Positions 1-7,510 are shown, counted from the first letter of the stretch. The stretch: 64,000 nucleotides of DNA from Isoptericola sediminis (GCF_013085345.1 NZ_JABFAJ010000010.1:1-64000); one strand, 5' to 3'. Program-made: numbers and translations. The notes: generated by a model from the sequence alone, not told the origin.

Positions 1-46
1 GGCCGCATCGGATCAAGACACTCGATCCACGGAGGGTGAACGATGA
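1..46 (+). CDS. lutB: Probable C-terminal end of LutB (partial)
   Basis: The frame beginning at base 2 is open for 14 hydrophilic codons and ends at a TGA (44-46) that overlaps the ATG of the next gene as ATGA. That overlap is the usual junction inside actinobacterial operons. LutB, the iron-sulfur subunit of the lactate dehydrogenase complex, normally precedes lutC, so this tail is assigned by position. Another frame also ends just upstream (TGA 37-39) and cannot be excluded. Confidence 0.4.
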   Translation, partial: AASDQDTRSTEGER

Positions 47-795
47 CCGCGCGCGAGGACGTGCTGCGCCGGATCCGGGCCGCGCTCGGGCAGCCCGGCG
101 CGGGCACGACGCCGGCCGGTCACGTCGGCACGGCCCCCGCAGCCGTCGATGTGCCGCGGCAGTACCGGACCGCCGGGGACGACGCGCCCCGGTCGCAGGC
201 CGTCGTCGAGCAGCTCGTGGACCGCCTGGAGGACTACCGGGCCCACGTGCACCGGGTCACGGCGGGCGAGCTGCCCGCCGTGGTGGCGCGACGGGTCGGC
301 GACCTGGCACCGGCCTCGGGCGACGCGCCGTCCGTCGCCGTGCCGCCCGGGCTTGAGCCCGCGTGGCTCGACGCCCTGCCGAGCTACATCGTCGTGCACC
401 GGGACTCCCCCGACGCGCCGATGACCGCGCACGACCTGGACAAGGTCTCTGCTGTCCTGACCGCCGCCCGGGTCGCGTGCTCCGAGACCGGCACCATCGT
501 CCTGGACGCCGAGGCGGACCAGGGCCGCCGGGCGATCTCCCTGGTGCCCGACGTCCACCTGTGCGTCGTGCGGACCGACCAGGTCGTCCAGACCGTGCCC
601 GAGATGGTCCGCCGGCTCGCCAAGCATCCCGAACGGCCGCAGACCTGGATCTCGGGCCCCAGCGCCACCAGCGACATCGAGCTCGACCGCGTCGAAGGGG
701 TGCACGGGCCGCGCACGCTGCACGTCCTGCTCACCGCAGGGCGACAGGAGCCGCAGCAATCACCGGCGACGGATCGAGCGACTGCTAGTCCCTAG
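43..795 (+). CDS. lutC: LutC/YkgG-family lactate utilisation protein
   Basis: This 250-residue protein has the LUD domain of LutC, the small subunit of the LutABC complex that oxidises L-lactate to pyruvate in the cytoplasm. Visible family motifs are SETGT at residues 147-151, SGPSATSDIE at 204-213 and GVHGPR at 219-224. The ATG at 43 is preceded by GGAGGG (31-36) and overlaps the stop of the presumed lutB. The last 11 bases overlap the convergent gene at 785. The length matches other LutC proteins. The C-terminal 20 residues after HVLLTAG are low in complexity and probably dispensable. The assignment is secure at family level. Confidence 0.9.
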   Translation: MTAREDVLRRIRAALGQPGAGTTPAGHVGTAPAAVDVPRQYRTAGDDAPRSQAVVEQLVDRLEDYRAHVHRVTAGELPAVVARRVGDLAPASGDAPSVAVPPGLEPAWLDALPSYIVVHRDSPDAPMTAHDLDKVSAVLTAARVACSETGTIVLDAEADQGRRAISLVPDVHLCVVRTDQVVQTVPEMVRRLAKHPERPQTWISGPSATSDIELDRVEGVHGPRTLHVLLTAGRQEPQQSPATDRATASP

Positions 796-1321
796 CAAAG
801 GTCACCGCGCTCTGACAGTAATTAAGATCCCCATCATCCTGGACTCGACACATCTCGATCACGAAGTCAGCCAGTGCATTCGTCGTCGGCATTCCGTCCG
901 CGTCCGTTGCGCCGGGCTCAGCCTTCCAGTCGATCAGGTGGATCTGTACCGCGTATCGGCCAGAATCCAACGGAATCTCGGGCATAGGGGCGCCAAAATC
1001 CTCGCCAACGGCCTCCAGTCCGCCCAGCGCGACCATCCCGTCAGAGACAAGAAGATACGGTTGCGACGAAACCACCCGGAAGGCCTCCTCACGCTCAGTG
1101 AGGGTTCCTAGTTCGGACACGACACGAACGGTAAACTCGTACGCCCCATCACCACCAATATTGATGGGGACCAGCGCGCCCTCAGCGATCACCGCGGCAA
1201 GAGCGGAGTCCCCCGCGACCCGATCCTCCCATTCATCGATCCCCGCCACCTCAGAGAATCGGGAAGTCCTCCACAACGCGAACAGGCCAGCGTCCGTGCG
1301 CACGGTACTCGTCACTTCCAC
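785..1321 (-). CDS. Hypothetical protein of immunity-like island
   Basis: I do not recognise this 178-residue acidic protein. It reads as a mixed alpha/beta cytoplasmic protein without signal peptide or membrane segment, rich in beta-type stretches (YEFTVRVV, QPYLLVSDGMVALGG, YAVQIHLIDW). The GTG start is preceded by GAGAGAGG at a fair distance. It lies 22 bases behind the DUF4262 gene, so the two are probably co-transcribed. Base composition is clearly lower in GC than the flanking lutC gene, as in the rest of this island. Immunity-protein function is suggested only by the neighbours (Imm10, DUF4262, DUF4265, ankyrin). Confidence 0.6.
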   Translation of the reverse strand: MEVTSTVRTDAGLFALWRTSRFSEVAGIDEWEDRVAGDSALAAVIAEGALVPINIGGDGAYEFTVRVVSELGTLTEREEAFRVVSSQPYLLVSDGMVALGGLEAVGEDFGAPMPEIPLDSGRYAVQIHLIDWKAEPGATDADGMPTTNALADFVIEMCRVQDDGDLNYCQSAVTFARD

Positions 1322-1343
1322 GTCAAGTTCCTCTCTCTTCTGG

Positions 1344-1748
1344 CTACGGCAACAGAGATTGCCTATCGCTCAGCCAGACCGGCGCGTCTTCTTCCTCGGG
1401 GAATCTTCCGTTTCTGTCAGGCCACAGGAGCTGGAGCGCGTCGAAGGAATCCTCGCCGTAGAACACCGTGGCCTGTACCAGGTTCGAGATCAGAATATCT
1501 CGCGAGAGCGCCCGGAACCGAACCTCGGCTCCCTCAAGAATTTCACCCGACGCGTCACCATCTCTATATACCCTCCCGTCAGTCAGCATGGACTGCACTG
1601 AGCTCAATACGCTTCCTGACAGCTCCTCCGCAAATCCAGCCACAACAACTTCGGCGTGATCATAACTGGAAGTAAACCCGATACTGTACGCAAAGGGAGG
1701 AAGTTTTGCTTCGGAATCGAAGACCCAAATACAGCTCCTCAGGACGGG
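1344..1748 (-). CDS. DUF4262-family protein, start codon missing or truncated
   Basis: The reading frame carries the DUF4262 pattern: PPFAYSIGF, then HAEVVVAGF about ten residues later, and the closing block DALQLLWPDRNGRFP. DUF4262 proteins often sit in polymorphic-toxin immunity clusters. The conserved part starts well upstream of the first conventional start (GTG at 1643), which would delete the PPFAYSIGF block. The open frame extends back to a TAG at 1749-1751 but contains no ATG, GTG or TTG there, only ATT (1730) or CTG (1742). The usual N-terminal helix is therefore absent. Either an unusual start is used or the 5' end has been lost or frameshifted. It overlaps the end of the upstream gene. 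Confidence 0.6.
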   Translation of the reverse strand, partial: PVLRSCIWVFDSEAKLPPFAYSIGFTSSYDHAEVVVAGFAEELSGSVLSSVQSMLTDGRVYRDGDASGEILEGAEVRFRALSRDILISNLVQATVFYGEDSFDALQLLWPDRNGRFPEEEDAPVWLSDRQSLLP

Positions 1749-2062
1749 CTACCCGATCCTGCGGACCGACACCACCCACGACGCTCCTCCAGCAGCCTCA
1801 CCCAATCGTTCTCGGAGTTCCGCGAGTAGTCGACGCTCGCCGCACCGGGTGCCGTTTCGATGAGATGGAGCACGAACCACCCGAAACCGAAGCATCCGTC
1901 AGGTCCGAAGGCTCCCAGGAGGGCCTGAGCCTCCTCGTCCGTCACCGGCTTCTCAATGGCTTCGAGGAGACCCTCAATCGTGTCAAGCTCCTCGGGCGTA
2001 GCCCTGACTTCGGCAGGGAGGGGGGTCATGTCGACAAATTCTTCGACTGAGCGACGAATCAT
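1739..2062 (-). CDS. Small hypothetical protein, island member
   Basis: This 107-residue cytoplasmic protein begins MIRRSVEEFVDMTPLP and contains a helix-rich core ending in the phrase FGWFVLHLIETAPG. I cannot name the family with confidence. Small proteins of this type are common beside contact-dependent toxin immunity genes in actinobacteria. The ATG at 2062 shares one base with the TGA of the frame ending at 2062 (TGATG), which indicates translational coupling to the Imm10 gene. A TTG three bases earlier is possible. The last dozen residues (after RRGW) look like read-through extension and overlap the DUF4262 frame. Confidence 0.55.
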   Translation of the reverse strand: MIRRSVEEFVDMTPLPAEVRATPEELDTIEGLLEAIEKPVTDEEAQALLGAFGPDGCFGFGWFVLHLIETAPGAASVDYSRNSENDWVRLLEERRGWCRSAGSGSPS

Positions 2063-2647
2063 CAACCCACCTCTCTGTCAGCGCGGGCCGTGAGGGCGAC
2101 GATGTCCTTGGCCGACGCGTCCGACGGGACCTCCCCGTCGAAGCTGTACGAGTCATCGCAGAAGACGACCTGCTCCTCGGCCTGCAGGGTCGGCGGGAAC
2201 GTCCGACTCGCCGAGGTGCCGCACTCCCGGACGTCTCTCATAGGAGCCCCACACCAGGATCTCGCGCAGCCTTGCGGAGAGTTCAGCAGTGTCGACACCG
2301 GTGTCGCCCAGATCCACCTCGACGACCGACGACACCTCCAAGGCGTCGGCATCGTCACCTCTAAGCTGAAGACGAAGGAGGTGGCCGACCAGGCTCACGT
2401 CGAGCAGACAACCGTAGACGGTCAGACCTCGTTCGGTGGAGACGCAGTACGAATCCATCCCCGACCGGATCTCCTGCGCATCCGGGGGATAGGTCGAACG
2501 CTGGATCGAGAAGGATCGCTCACAACCGCCCTCGTCCTCACCGGCGAACGCGACCTCCAGAGCCTCCTCGTCGTCGTAGTCCTCGAAGAACCCCACGTTC
2601 CGGGCCTTCAGCCGCACCGTCTGCCTCCCCTCGGTCCGAAGATTCAT
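2062..2647 (-). pseudogene. Imm10-family immunity protein gene, apparently frameshifted
   Basis: From the ATG at 2647 the frame encodes an Imm10-type immunity protein. The landmarks are FSIQRS, the SGMDSYCVST segment, TVYGCLLDVSL and a final LREILVWG. Imm10 proteins neutralise secreted polymorphic toxins. After about residue 135, near bases 2240-2250, GC-rich third positions move to the -1 neighbouring frame. That frame continues as a credible coding tail (LQAEEQVVFCDDSYSFDGEV) and stops at TGA 2064-2062, coupled to the next start. The original frame continues to 2153 with a low-quality tail. A one-base insertion in the GGGG run at the WG codons would explain this. Whether the product is still functional is unknown. 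Confidence 0.65.
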
Positions 2648-2702
2648 TCTTCCGTGACGGGTCGTCCGCGGCCCGGTCCACGCTCGTCGTCAGACGGTAT
2701 CG

Positions 2703-3242
2703 TCAATCCCGCGCCTGGCGGTGATGGATGCCCGAGATTGCGCCCTCCTGAAGGCCGATGCCACCTGCCTGTTGCCGGCGGATCAGCCAGCCGCGCAGCG
2801 ACGCGTAGTCGACCGTGGGCGGAACGTCGACGGCGATCAGCTGGGCGAACGTGCACGACGACTCCCAGACGCAGCCGACCGTTCCGAGGTGCTCCTCGAC
2901 CGCTGCTCTCTCGTCGTCCTCGTGAAGGACGATCCTGAGGGTCGAGTATCCGGACTCTCCGGTCAGCTCCTCGTAAACGAGCTCGCGGAGCTCATGGTCC
3001 GGACGTGCGGCGATGCGGTCGCCATAGGCGATGCCCCGGACGAAGAGCGGCGTGTTGAGGACTCGGAGCTCGCCCCTGACATCCGTCCTCTCGCACCACG
3101 TGCGCTCGCTGAGCACGGGTGGCCAGCTGTCGCTCTCGGCCTCCATCTCGAACGACACTTGAACATCGGTGCGGCGCCCGGCTCCCCAGAGAGCTCTCTC
3201 ACATCTGAGATCATTTCGCTCCTCGTTCGCGGAGATCAGCAA
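2703..3242 (-). CDS. DUF4265-family protein (possibly 5'-frameshifted)
   Basis: The frame contains the DUF4265 hallmarks: SDSWPPVLSERTW, then LFVRGIAYGD, GYSTLRIVL and LIAVDVPPTVDY. The family has no established biochemical role and is frequently found with toxin-immunity genes. The open frame begins at a TTG (3242). A much better start, ATG 3214 behind AGGAG, lies in another frame that reads MISDVRELSGEPG and ends in MFK. Restoring one base near 3163 would join this to VSFEMEAESDSW, the normal family beginning, so a one-base deletion is likely. The gene directly follows the ankyrin gene and overlaps its stop. Confidence 0.65.
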   Translation of the reverse strand: MLISANEERNDLRCERALWGAGRRTDVQVSFEMEAESDSWPPVLSERTWCERTDVRGELRVLNTPLFVRGIAYGDRIAARPDHELRELVYEELTGESGYSTLRIVLHEDDERAAVEEHLGTVGCVWESSCTFAQLIAVDVPPTVDYASLRGWLIRRQQAGGIGLQEGAISGIHHRQARD

Positions 3243-3633
3243 AGTGCTGTGCGATATTCGTAGTTCGCCACCAGTTCGGCCGTTCCGCGAGGGGTGCTGC
3301 CGTACGCGTTGGCGGCCATCGGGTCGGCGCCCCTCGAACGGAGCAGAGCGATGACGTCCCCTCTACCCCGAGAGTTCGCGACGGCAACCATCAGTGCGGT
3401 GTTGCCGAACCGATTCCTCTGATCGACCTCGGCACCACCGTCCAGCGGGGCGCGAGCCGCCTCCGGATGTCCCCCTGGGGCGCGAAGTGCAGCGGAGTGA
3501 AACCCGACCTGTCGGCCGCCCCGGGGTCGCAACCGGCCGCAACCAAGGACCTGACCTCCTCGACGTCGCCGTCCAGAGCGGCAGAGTGCAGAGGGGTCCT
3601 TCCCCCGCGGTCAGCCTCGTCGAGGCTTTCCAT
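3236..3633 (-). pseudogene. Ankyrin-repeat protein, frameshifted
   Basis: Translation from ATG 3633 gives ankyrin repeats (GGRTPLHSAALDGDVEEV, then SGFTPLHFA). This frame then loses the pattern after the LHFA motif. The continuing repeat (GNTALMVAVANS, then LLRSRGADP) is found in the next frame, open to the stop at 3236. The change happens at a GGGGG run near 3472-3480, so a one-base indel has split a protein of about 130 residues. Ankyrin proteins bind partner proteins and are used as immunity proteins in polymorphic toxin loci. It is the first gene of the minus-strand island. Confidence 0.65.
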
Positions 3634-3845
3634 CGCTGTGGCCCCTCATCGTGTCGGGCATCGATCAGGACGTGGACGGGCTGCCCGGATCTCGTCCTTT
3701 CGGTCGCCATTGAACACGACATTGCCCTTGAGCAGGGTGGACCGAGACTGGCAACTGTTCGACGGGCAGGCAACGCCGGCTCGTCCCCGGTGCCCCGCAC
3801 TCGGGCCGTGGGCCCGCCTCCGCCGATGCGGAACAATGGGCCCCC

Positions 3846-4466
3846 GTGACCGACGCGCTCTTCGACGTCCCCGCCGACGCCCGCCGCCCCGCCACCCGGA
3901 TCGTCCTGCTCACCGGAGCCTCCGGCAGCGGCAAGTCCGCCCTGACCCGCCGGCTCGGACTGCCCGTCGTCATGCTGGACGACTTCTACCGCGACCACGA
4001 CCACCCCGGGATGCCGCAGGCGTTCGGCATCGTCGACTGGGACGACCCGGCGAGCTGGGACCACGACGCCGCCCTGGAGGCGCTGCGCACCCTCGCGGCC
4101 ACGGGCCGCACCGAGGTGCCGGTCTACGACATCCCGACGTCGCGCCGCACCGGCGCCTCGGTGGTCGACGCGCACGGCGAGAAGGTCGTGATCGCCGAGG
4201 GCGTGTTCGCGGCCGAGCTCGTGGCCGACCTGCGCGCCGACGGCATCCTCGCCGACGCGATCTGCCTGGCACGTCCCCGCCTGGTGACCTTCTGGTTCCG
4301 CCTGCTGCGCGACCTCGGGGAGTCCCGCAAACCCCCGTTCACGCTGCTGCGACGTGGCTGGGGCCTCATGCGCGCCGAGCCGGAATTCGTGCGCCGCTGG
4401 ACCGAGCTCGGCTGCCGGCCGCTCACCCCGAGCGTCGCCGAGCAGGAGATCCGGTCCGTGGCCTAA
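3846..4466 (+). CDS. Uridine kinase-like P-loop NTPase
   Basis: This 206-residue cytoplasmic protein has a Walker A motif, GASGSGKS, near residue 24. A DDFYRDHDHPG segment follows that resembles the phosphate-acceptor lid region of uridine/phosphoribulokinase-type kinases. The likely reaction is phosphorylation of a nucleoside or similar small molecule, but the substrate cannot be read from the sequence and no nucleoside-salvage genes are adjacent. The start is GTG at 3846, just after the island. It stands alone, and the next gene begins about 210 bases later. Codon usage returns to the very GC-rich norm here. Confidence 0.75.
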   Translation: MTDALFDVPADARRPATRIVLLTGASGSGKSALTRRLGLPVVMLDDFYRDHDHPGMPQAFGIVDWDDPASWDHDAALEALRTLAATGRTEVPVYDIPTSRRTGASVVDAHGEKVVIAEGVFAAELVADLRADGILADAICLARPRLVTFWFRLLRDLGESRKPPFTLLRRGWGLMRAEPEFVRRWTELGCRPLTPSVAEQEIRSVA

Positions 4467-4674
4467 CCTGTGCCTGATCGTCGTGCTCCCGCGCCGAACC
4501 TCCTCCGTGCTGCCGCCCTCCTGACCTGTCGAAGCCAGACGCACCGCGCGCCGTCGCGCGACCCCGCACCGGGGTTGCCTCAGGCAGCGCCCTCTGAAGT
4601 GTCATGAAGACTTAACACGACGGTCATCCCTGCCACATCACGTGGCTTCACCGTGGTTCCAGGAGGTGGTCGAG

Positions 4675-5877
4675 GTGTTCGAACACAGTTCACTGCGTGT
4701 CCTGTCCCTCTACGAGGGCTTCTTCTCCGGTGGCGCCCGCGTGCTGCACTCGACAGTGGTGTCGGGTCTCCACGCGCACGGCCACCAGCAGCACTCGGCG
4801 CTCAGCCTGTACAGCGCCGTGCGCCGCGAGACCATGCTGCAGCGGATGGAGGACGACCCCCGGTTCCTCGCGCTGCGCGCCGCGGGCGTCCGCATCTCGA
4901 CACTGGGCCGGTCGACGGACGACGACCACGACCCGCGTGTCTTCACCGACGCAGAGATGGAGGTCGCCCGCCGCGAGGCGACGGGGGCCGACGTCGTCCT
5001 GTCCCTCAAGGAGCAGCCGCTGCGCCTGGCGAACGCGGCCGGGTTCCCGGACCGTCCGGTGGTGGCGTGCCTGCACCGCTCCGACCCGGAGAACTCCGGT
5101 GCGGCCCTGGACGACCTGCGCACCGCCGCCGACAGCGGGCTGCTCGCGGCAGCGGTGTGCTGCGCCGAGTCGACCCGGGACGCCTACGCCGCGGCCGGCG
5201 TCCCGGAGCACCTGCTCAAGGTGGTCCCCAACGGCATCGACCTCACGCGGTTCCACCCGCTGCGCCGCGTGCGCCGGCTGGCGCTGCGGGGATCGGCCGG
5301 CATCCCGGCCGACGCGACCCTCGTCGCCTATGCGGCCCGCTACGACGCGATGAAGAACCCGACGCTCTTCGTCGCCGCCGCACGCCAGTTCCTGGAGCGC
5401 GACGACTCCGGACACGTCATGATGTGCGGCGCCGGCATGACGCGGGACAACACCGGACTGACGGAGCTGCTCGACCAGGCCTTCGGGGACCGTCCCGACC
5501 TGCTCGCCCGCGTCCACACCCTCGGCGTGCGCCGCGACATGGAGAACGTCTACGCGATGGCCGACGTCGTCGCTCTCACCTCGGCCTACGGCGAGGCCGC
5601 GCCGCTGTGCCTCATCGAGGGCGCCATGAGCGGCGCGGTCCCCGTGACCACGCCCGTCGGGGACAGCGCGCGGCTGGTCGAGCGCATCGGGTTCGTGACG
5701 GGCTTCGACGCCGCCGAGATCGCCGAGACGTGGATCGAGGCCGCGGCACGACGCGGCGAGCTGCGCGGGGCGCTCACCGCGGCACGCCAGCGGTTCAGCC
5801 ACGTCCGGATGCTCTCCGGCTACGCCCAGGTGCTCGAGCAGGCCGTGCGGGGCACCGGTCTGCAGGTCGCCGCCTGA
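4675..5877 (+). CDS. GT4-type glycosyltransferase
   Basis: This 400-residue cytoplasmic enzyme has the two-Rossmann (GT-B) architecture of family 1/4 glycosyltransferases, which move a sugar from a nucleotide donor to an acceptor. The C-terminal half contains VVPNGIDLTRFHPL, a VAYAARYDAMKNP donor-domain opening, and the EX7E motif EAAPLCLIE near residues 307-315. The start is placed at GTG 4675 because AGGAGGTGG lies at 4661-4669. An in-frame GTG at 4642 lacks such a site. The donor and acceptor are unknown and no other cell-wall polysaccharide genes are adjacent. A terminator-like hairpin follows. Confidence 0.8.
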   Translation: MFEHSSLRVLSLYEGFFSGGARVLHSTVVSGLHAHGHQQHSALSLYSAVRRETMLQRMEDDPRFLALRAAGVRISTLGRSTDDDHDPRVFTDAEMEVARREATGADVVLSLKEQPLRLANAAGFPDRPVVACLHRSDPENSGAALDDLRTAADSGLLAAAVCCAESTRDAYAAAGVPEHLLKVVPNGIDLTRFHPLRRVRRLALRGSAGIPADATLVAYAARYDAMKNPTLFVAAARQFLERDDSGHVMMCGAGMTRDNTGLTELLDQAFGDRPDLLARVHTLGVRRDMENVYAMADVVALTSAYGEAAPLCLIEGAMSGAVPVTTPVGDSARLVERIGFVTGFDAAEIAETWIEAAARRGELRGALTAARQRFSHVRMLSGYAQVLEQAVRGTGLQVAA

Positions 5878-5883
5878 CGACCG

Positions 5884-5917
5884 GGCGACGGGACGCCCGC
5901 TCCGGCGTCCCGTTGCC
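5884..5917 (+). terminator. Hairpin after glycosyltransferase gene
   Basis: The 14-bp arms GGCGACGGGACGCC (5884-5897) and GGCGTCCCGTTGCC (5904-5917) pair with one G-T wobble around a six-base loop, directly behind the stop. There is no T run, as is usual in high-GC actinobacteria. Confidence 0.6.
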
Positions 5918-5988
5918 GGGCCCGGCGGGACCCGCTAGGACTGGAGGCGTCCGGAGCGCTCCGGGCGACGCGTCCGGGAGGTGAGTGG

Positions 5989-6600
5989 ATGCCGGTCCCC
6001 GACCCCGCCGCACCGACGCCGGCGGACGTCGACGTGCGCCCCGCGACCGTCTTCGAGGACGTCGCCACGCTCGTCGGACCGCGGCGTCCCGACGCGACCG
6101 TCTGCTTCTGCCTGAGCTACCGGATCGGCTCGACGGAGAGCCGGCGCCTGCGTGGGCCGGCCCGCGGCGAGCGCGTCCGCGAGCTCTGCGCGGAGGATCC
6201 CCCTCCCGGCGTCGTCGCCTACCTGGACGGAGAGCCCGTCGCCTGGGCCGCGATCCACCGCCGCGCCGACACGTCGTTCGCGACGAACCGCCGCATCCCG
6301 CACGTCGACGACGTCGACGCGTGGTCCCTGTGGTGCCTGCGCGTGCGGCCCGGGTACCGCCGGACCGGGCTGACCGCCCCGTTGATCGAAGGGGCGGTCC
6401 GGTTCGCCCGCGACCGTGGCGCACCGGCGGTCGAGGCCTACCCGCTGGACAACCAGGGCGAGCGCATCGACACCACGATGGCCTACGTCGGCACCCGCAC
6501 GATGTTCGAGCAGGCGGGTTTCACGGTCGCCGCCGCGACGTCGTCGACGCTCGACGGGTTCCCGCGCGTGCTGATGCGCCAAGCGCTCGACGGGTCCTGA
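5989..6600 (+). CDS. GNAT-family N-acetyltransferase
   Basis: This 203-residue protein carries the GNAT acetyl-CoA fold. The acetyl-CoA pyrophosphate-binding loop is RPGYRRTGLT (about residues 121-130), inside the motif A segment LRVRPGYRRTGLTAPLIEGA. A C-terminal beta/alpha unit ends in FEQAGFTVAAA. It should transfer an acetyl group from acetyl-CoA to an amine, but nothing in or around the gene indicates the substrate. The ATG start at 5989 follows GGAGGTGAGTGG. It is probably a single-gene unit between the glycosyltransferase terminator and the guanidine riboswitch. Confidence 0.8.
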   Translation: MPVPDPAAPTPADVDVRPATVFEDVATLVGPRRPDATVCFCLSYRIGSTESRRLRGPARGERVRELCAEDPPPGVVAYLDGEPVAWAAIHRRADTSFATNRRIPHVDDVDAWSLWCLRVRPGYRRTGLTAPLIEGAVRFARDRGAPAVEAYPLDNQGERIDTTMAYVGTRTMFEQAGFTVAAATSSTLDGFPRVLMRQALDGS

Positions 6601-6721
6601 CGGCCCGGCCTCGCTCGGCACGCCACGGGCCGGTCTCGCGCGACAGGCCCGGGTGACGCGTCTGACATCGACTCCGGTGCACCGGGTGTGTACCGTGATG
6701 AGCGGAGCCCGACAGTGGGTT

Positions 6722-6765
6722 CGCGGACGAGGGAGCAGTACCCGCCACACGACAAGACTGCCGCG
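6722..6765 (+). promoter_or_regulatory. Guanidine-III (ykkC-III) riboswitch
   Basis: The segment matches the compact guanidine-III riboswitch. P1 is GCGG (6723-6726) pairing with CCGC (6742-6745). The invariant blocks are ACGAGG (6727-6732), ACCCG (6740-6744) and GACAAGAC (6751-6758). A pseudoknot forms between GCAGT (6735-6739) and ACTGC (6757-6761). The pairing bases differ from the well-studied Thermobifida fusca RNA but still complement each other. The ribosome-binding site AAAGAGG (6766-6772) begins one base after the fold, so guanidinium binding probably frees or blocks it and controls translation of the two exporters. Confidence 0.88.
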
Positions 6766-6783
6766 AAAGAGGTACGTCTCGTC

Positions 6784-7098
6784 ATGGCCTGGATCGTCCT
6801 GCTCGTCTCGGGTGTGCTGGAGGCCGTGTGGGCCACCGCGCTCGCCGCCTCCGGAGGCTTCCGCAAGCCGAAGCCCACCCTCCTTTTCGTCGTCGCGCTC
6901 GCCGCCAGCATGGCCGGACTCGCGTGGGCGATGACCGACCTTCCCACCGGCACCGCGTACGCCGTCTGGGTGGGGATCGGCGCCACCCTCACCGTCGTGT
7001 GGGGGTTCGTCACCGGGCAGGACCGCGTCAACGTCGCGCGCGTCCTCCTCCTGACCCTGCTCGTCGGCTCCGTCGTGGGCCTCAAGGCGGTGAGCTAG
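6784..7098 (+). CDS. sugE: SugE/Gdx-type small multidrug resistance protein, subunit 1
   Basis: This 104-residue membrane protein has four transmembrane helices and aligns closely with E. coli SugE (Gdx), the guanidinium exporter. The first helix carries the essential glutamate at position 13 in GVLEAVWATAL, and the second and third helices carry the Gdx signature LAWAM followed by LPTGTAYAVWVGIG. It is expected to exchange protons for guanidinium across the membrane. The guanidine-III riboswitch just upstream supports that substrate. The ATG at 6784 is used because the riboswitch and ribosome site precede it. It ends two bases before its partner gene, and the pair probably works as a heterodimer. 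Confidence 0.9.
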   Translation: MAWIVLLVSGVLEAVWATALAASGGFRKPKPTLLFVVALAASMAGLAWAMTDLPTGTAYAVWVGIGATLTVVWGFVTGQDRVNVARVLLLTLLVGSVVGLKAVS

Positions 7099-7100
7099 CC

Positions 7101-7457
7101 ATGTCGTGGCTGATCCTGCTTCTCAGCGCCGTCGCCGAGGCCGTGTGGGCCACCGCGCTCGGCGAGTCCGAGGGCTTCTCCGTCCTCGGCCCCACCATCG
7201 TGTTCTTCGTGTTCCTCGCCATCTCCATGGCCGGCCTCGGCTGGGCCGTGCGCCGCATCCCGCTGGGCACCGCCTACGCGGTGTGGGTGGGTCTCGGCGC
7301 CGCCCTGACGGTGTCCTACGCCATCGCGACCGGCGAGGAGCCCCTCTCCGCCCTCAAGGTCGTGTTCCTCCTCGGGATCGTCGGGGCCGTCGTCGGCCTC
7401 AAGCTGGTCCCGCACGACACCCCGACCGCGGAGCGGGACGTCGACGTCCGCGACTGA
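7101..7457 (+). CDS. SugE/Gdx-type small multidrug resistance protein, subunit 2
   Basis: This is a second four-helix SMR protein of 118 residues, clearly homologous to its upstream neighbour. It has the helix-1 glutamate in AVAEAVWATALG, GWAV, and IPLGTAYAVWVGLGAA. Compared with SugE it has a hydrophilic C-terminal extension after GLKLVP. Adjacent SMR pairs in actinobacteria and bacilli typically assemble as antiparallel heterodimers with fixed opposite topologies. Only a two-base gap separates the genes, so translation is coupled and the riboswitch controls both. The residue changes between the two subunits may fix their orientation. I did not run a positive-inside charge count. Confidence 0.88.
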   Translation: MSWLILLLSAVAEAVWATALGESEGFSVLGPTIVFFVFLAISMAGLGWAVRRIPLGTAYAVWVGLGAALTVSYAIATGEEPLSALKVVFLLGIVGAVVGLKLVPHDTPTAERDVDVRD

Positions 7458-7510
7458 TTCGCGCCCGCGGGGCCGGGGGAACCTCCGCGGTGCCCCGTTC
7501 GTCGTACCGT

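Noticed and set aside
3634-3845. Further remnant of the immunity or toxin island
   Set aside because: One minus-strand frame shows a short plausible phrase (LLKGNVVFNGDRKDE) but has no start, no domain and a stop soon after. It could be a toxin relic, but this cannot be supported.
6661-6721. Promoter for the guanidine exporters
   Set aside because: CTGACA (6662-6667) resembles a -35 and TACCGT (6691-6696) a -10, but the spacing of 23 bases is too long to call.
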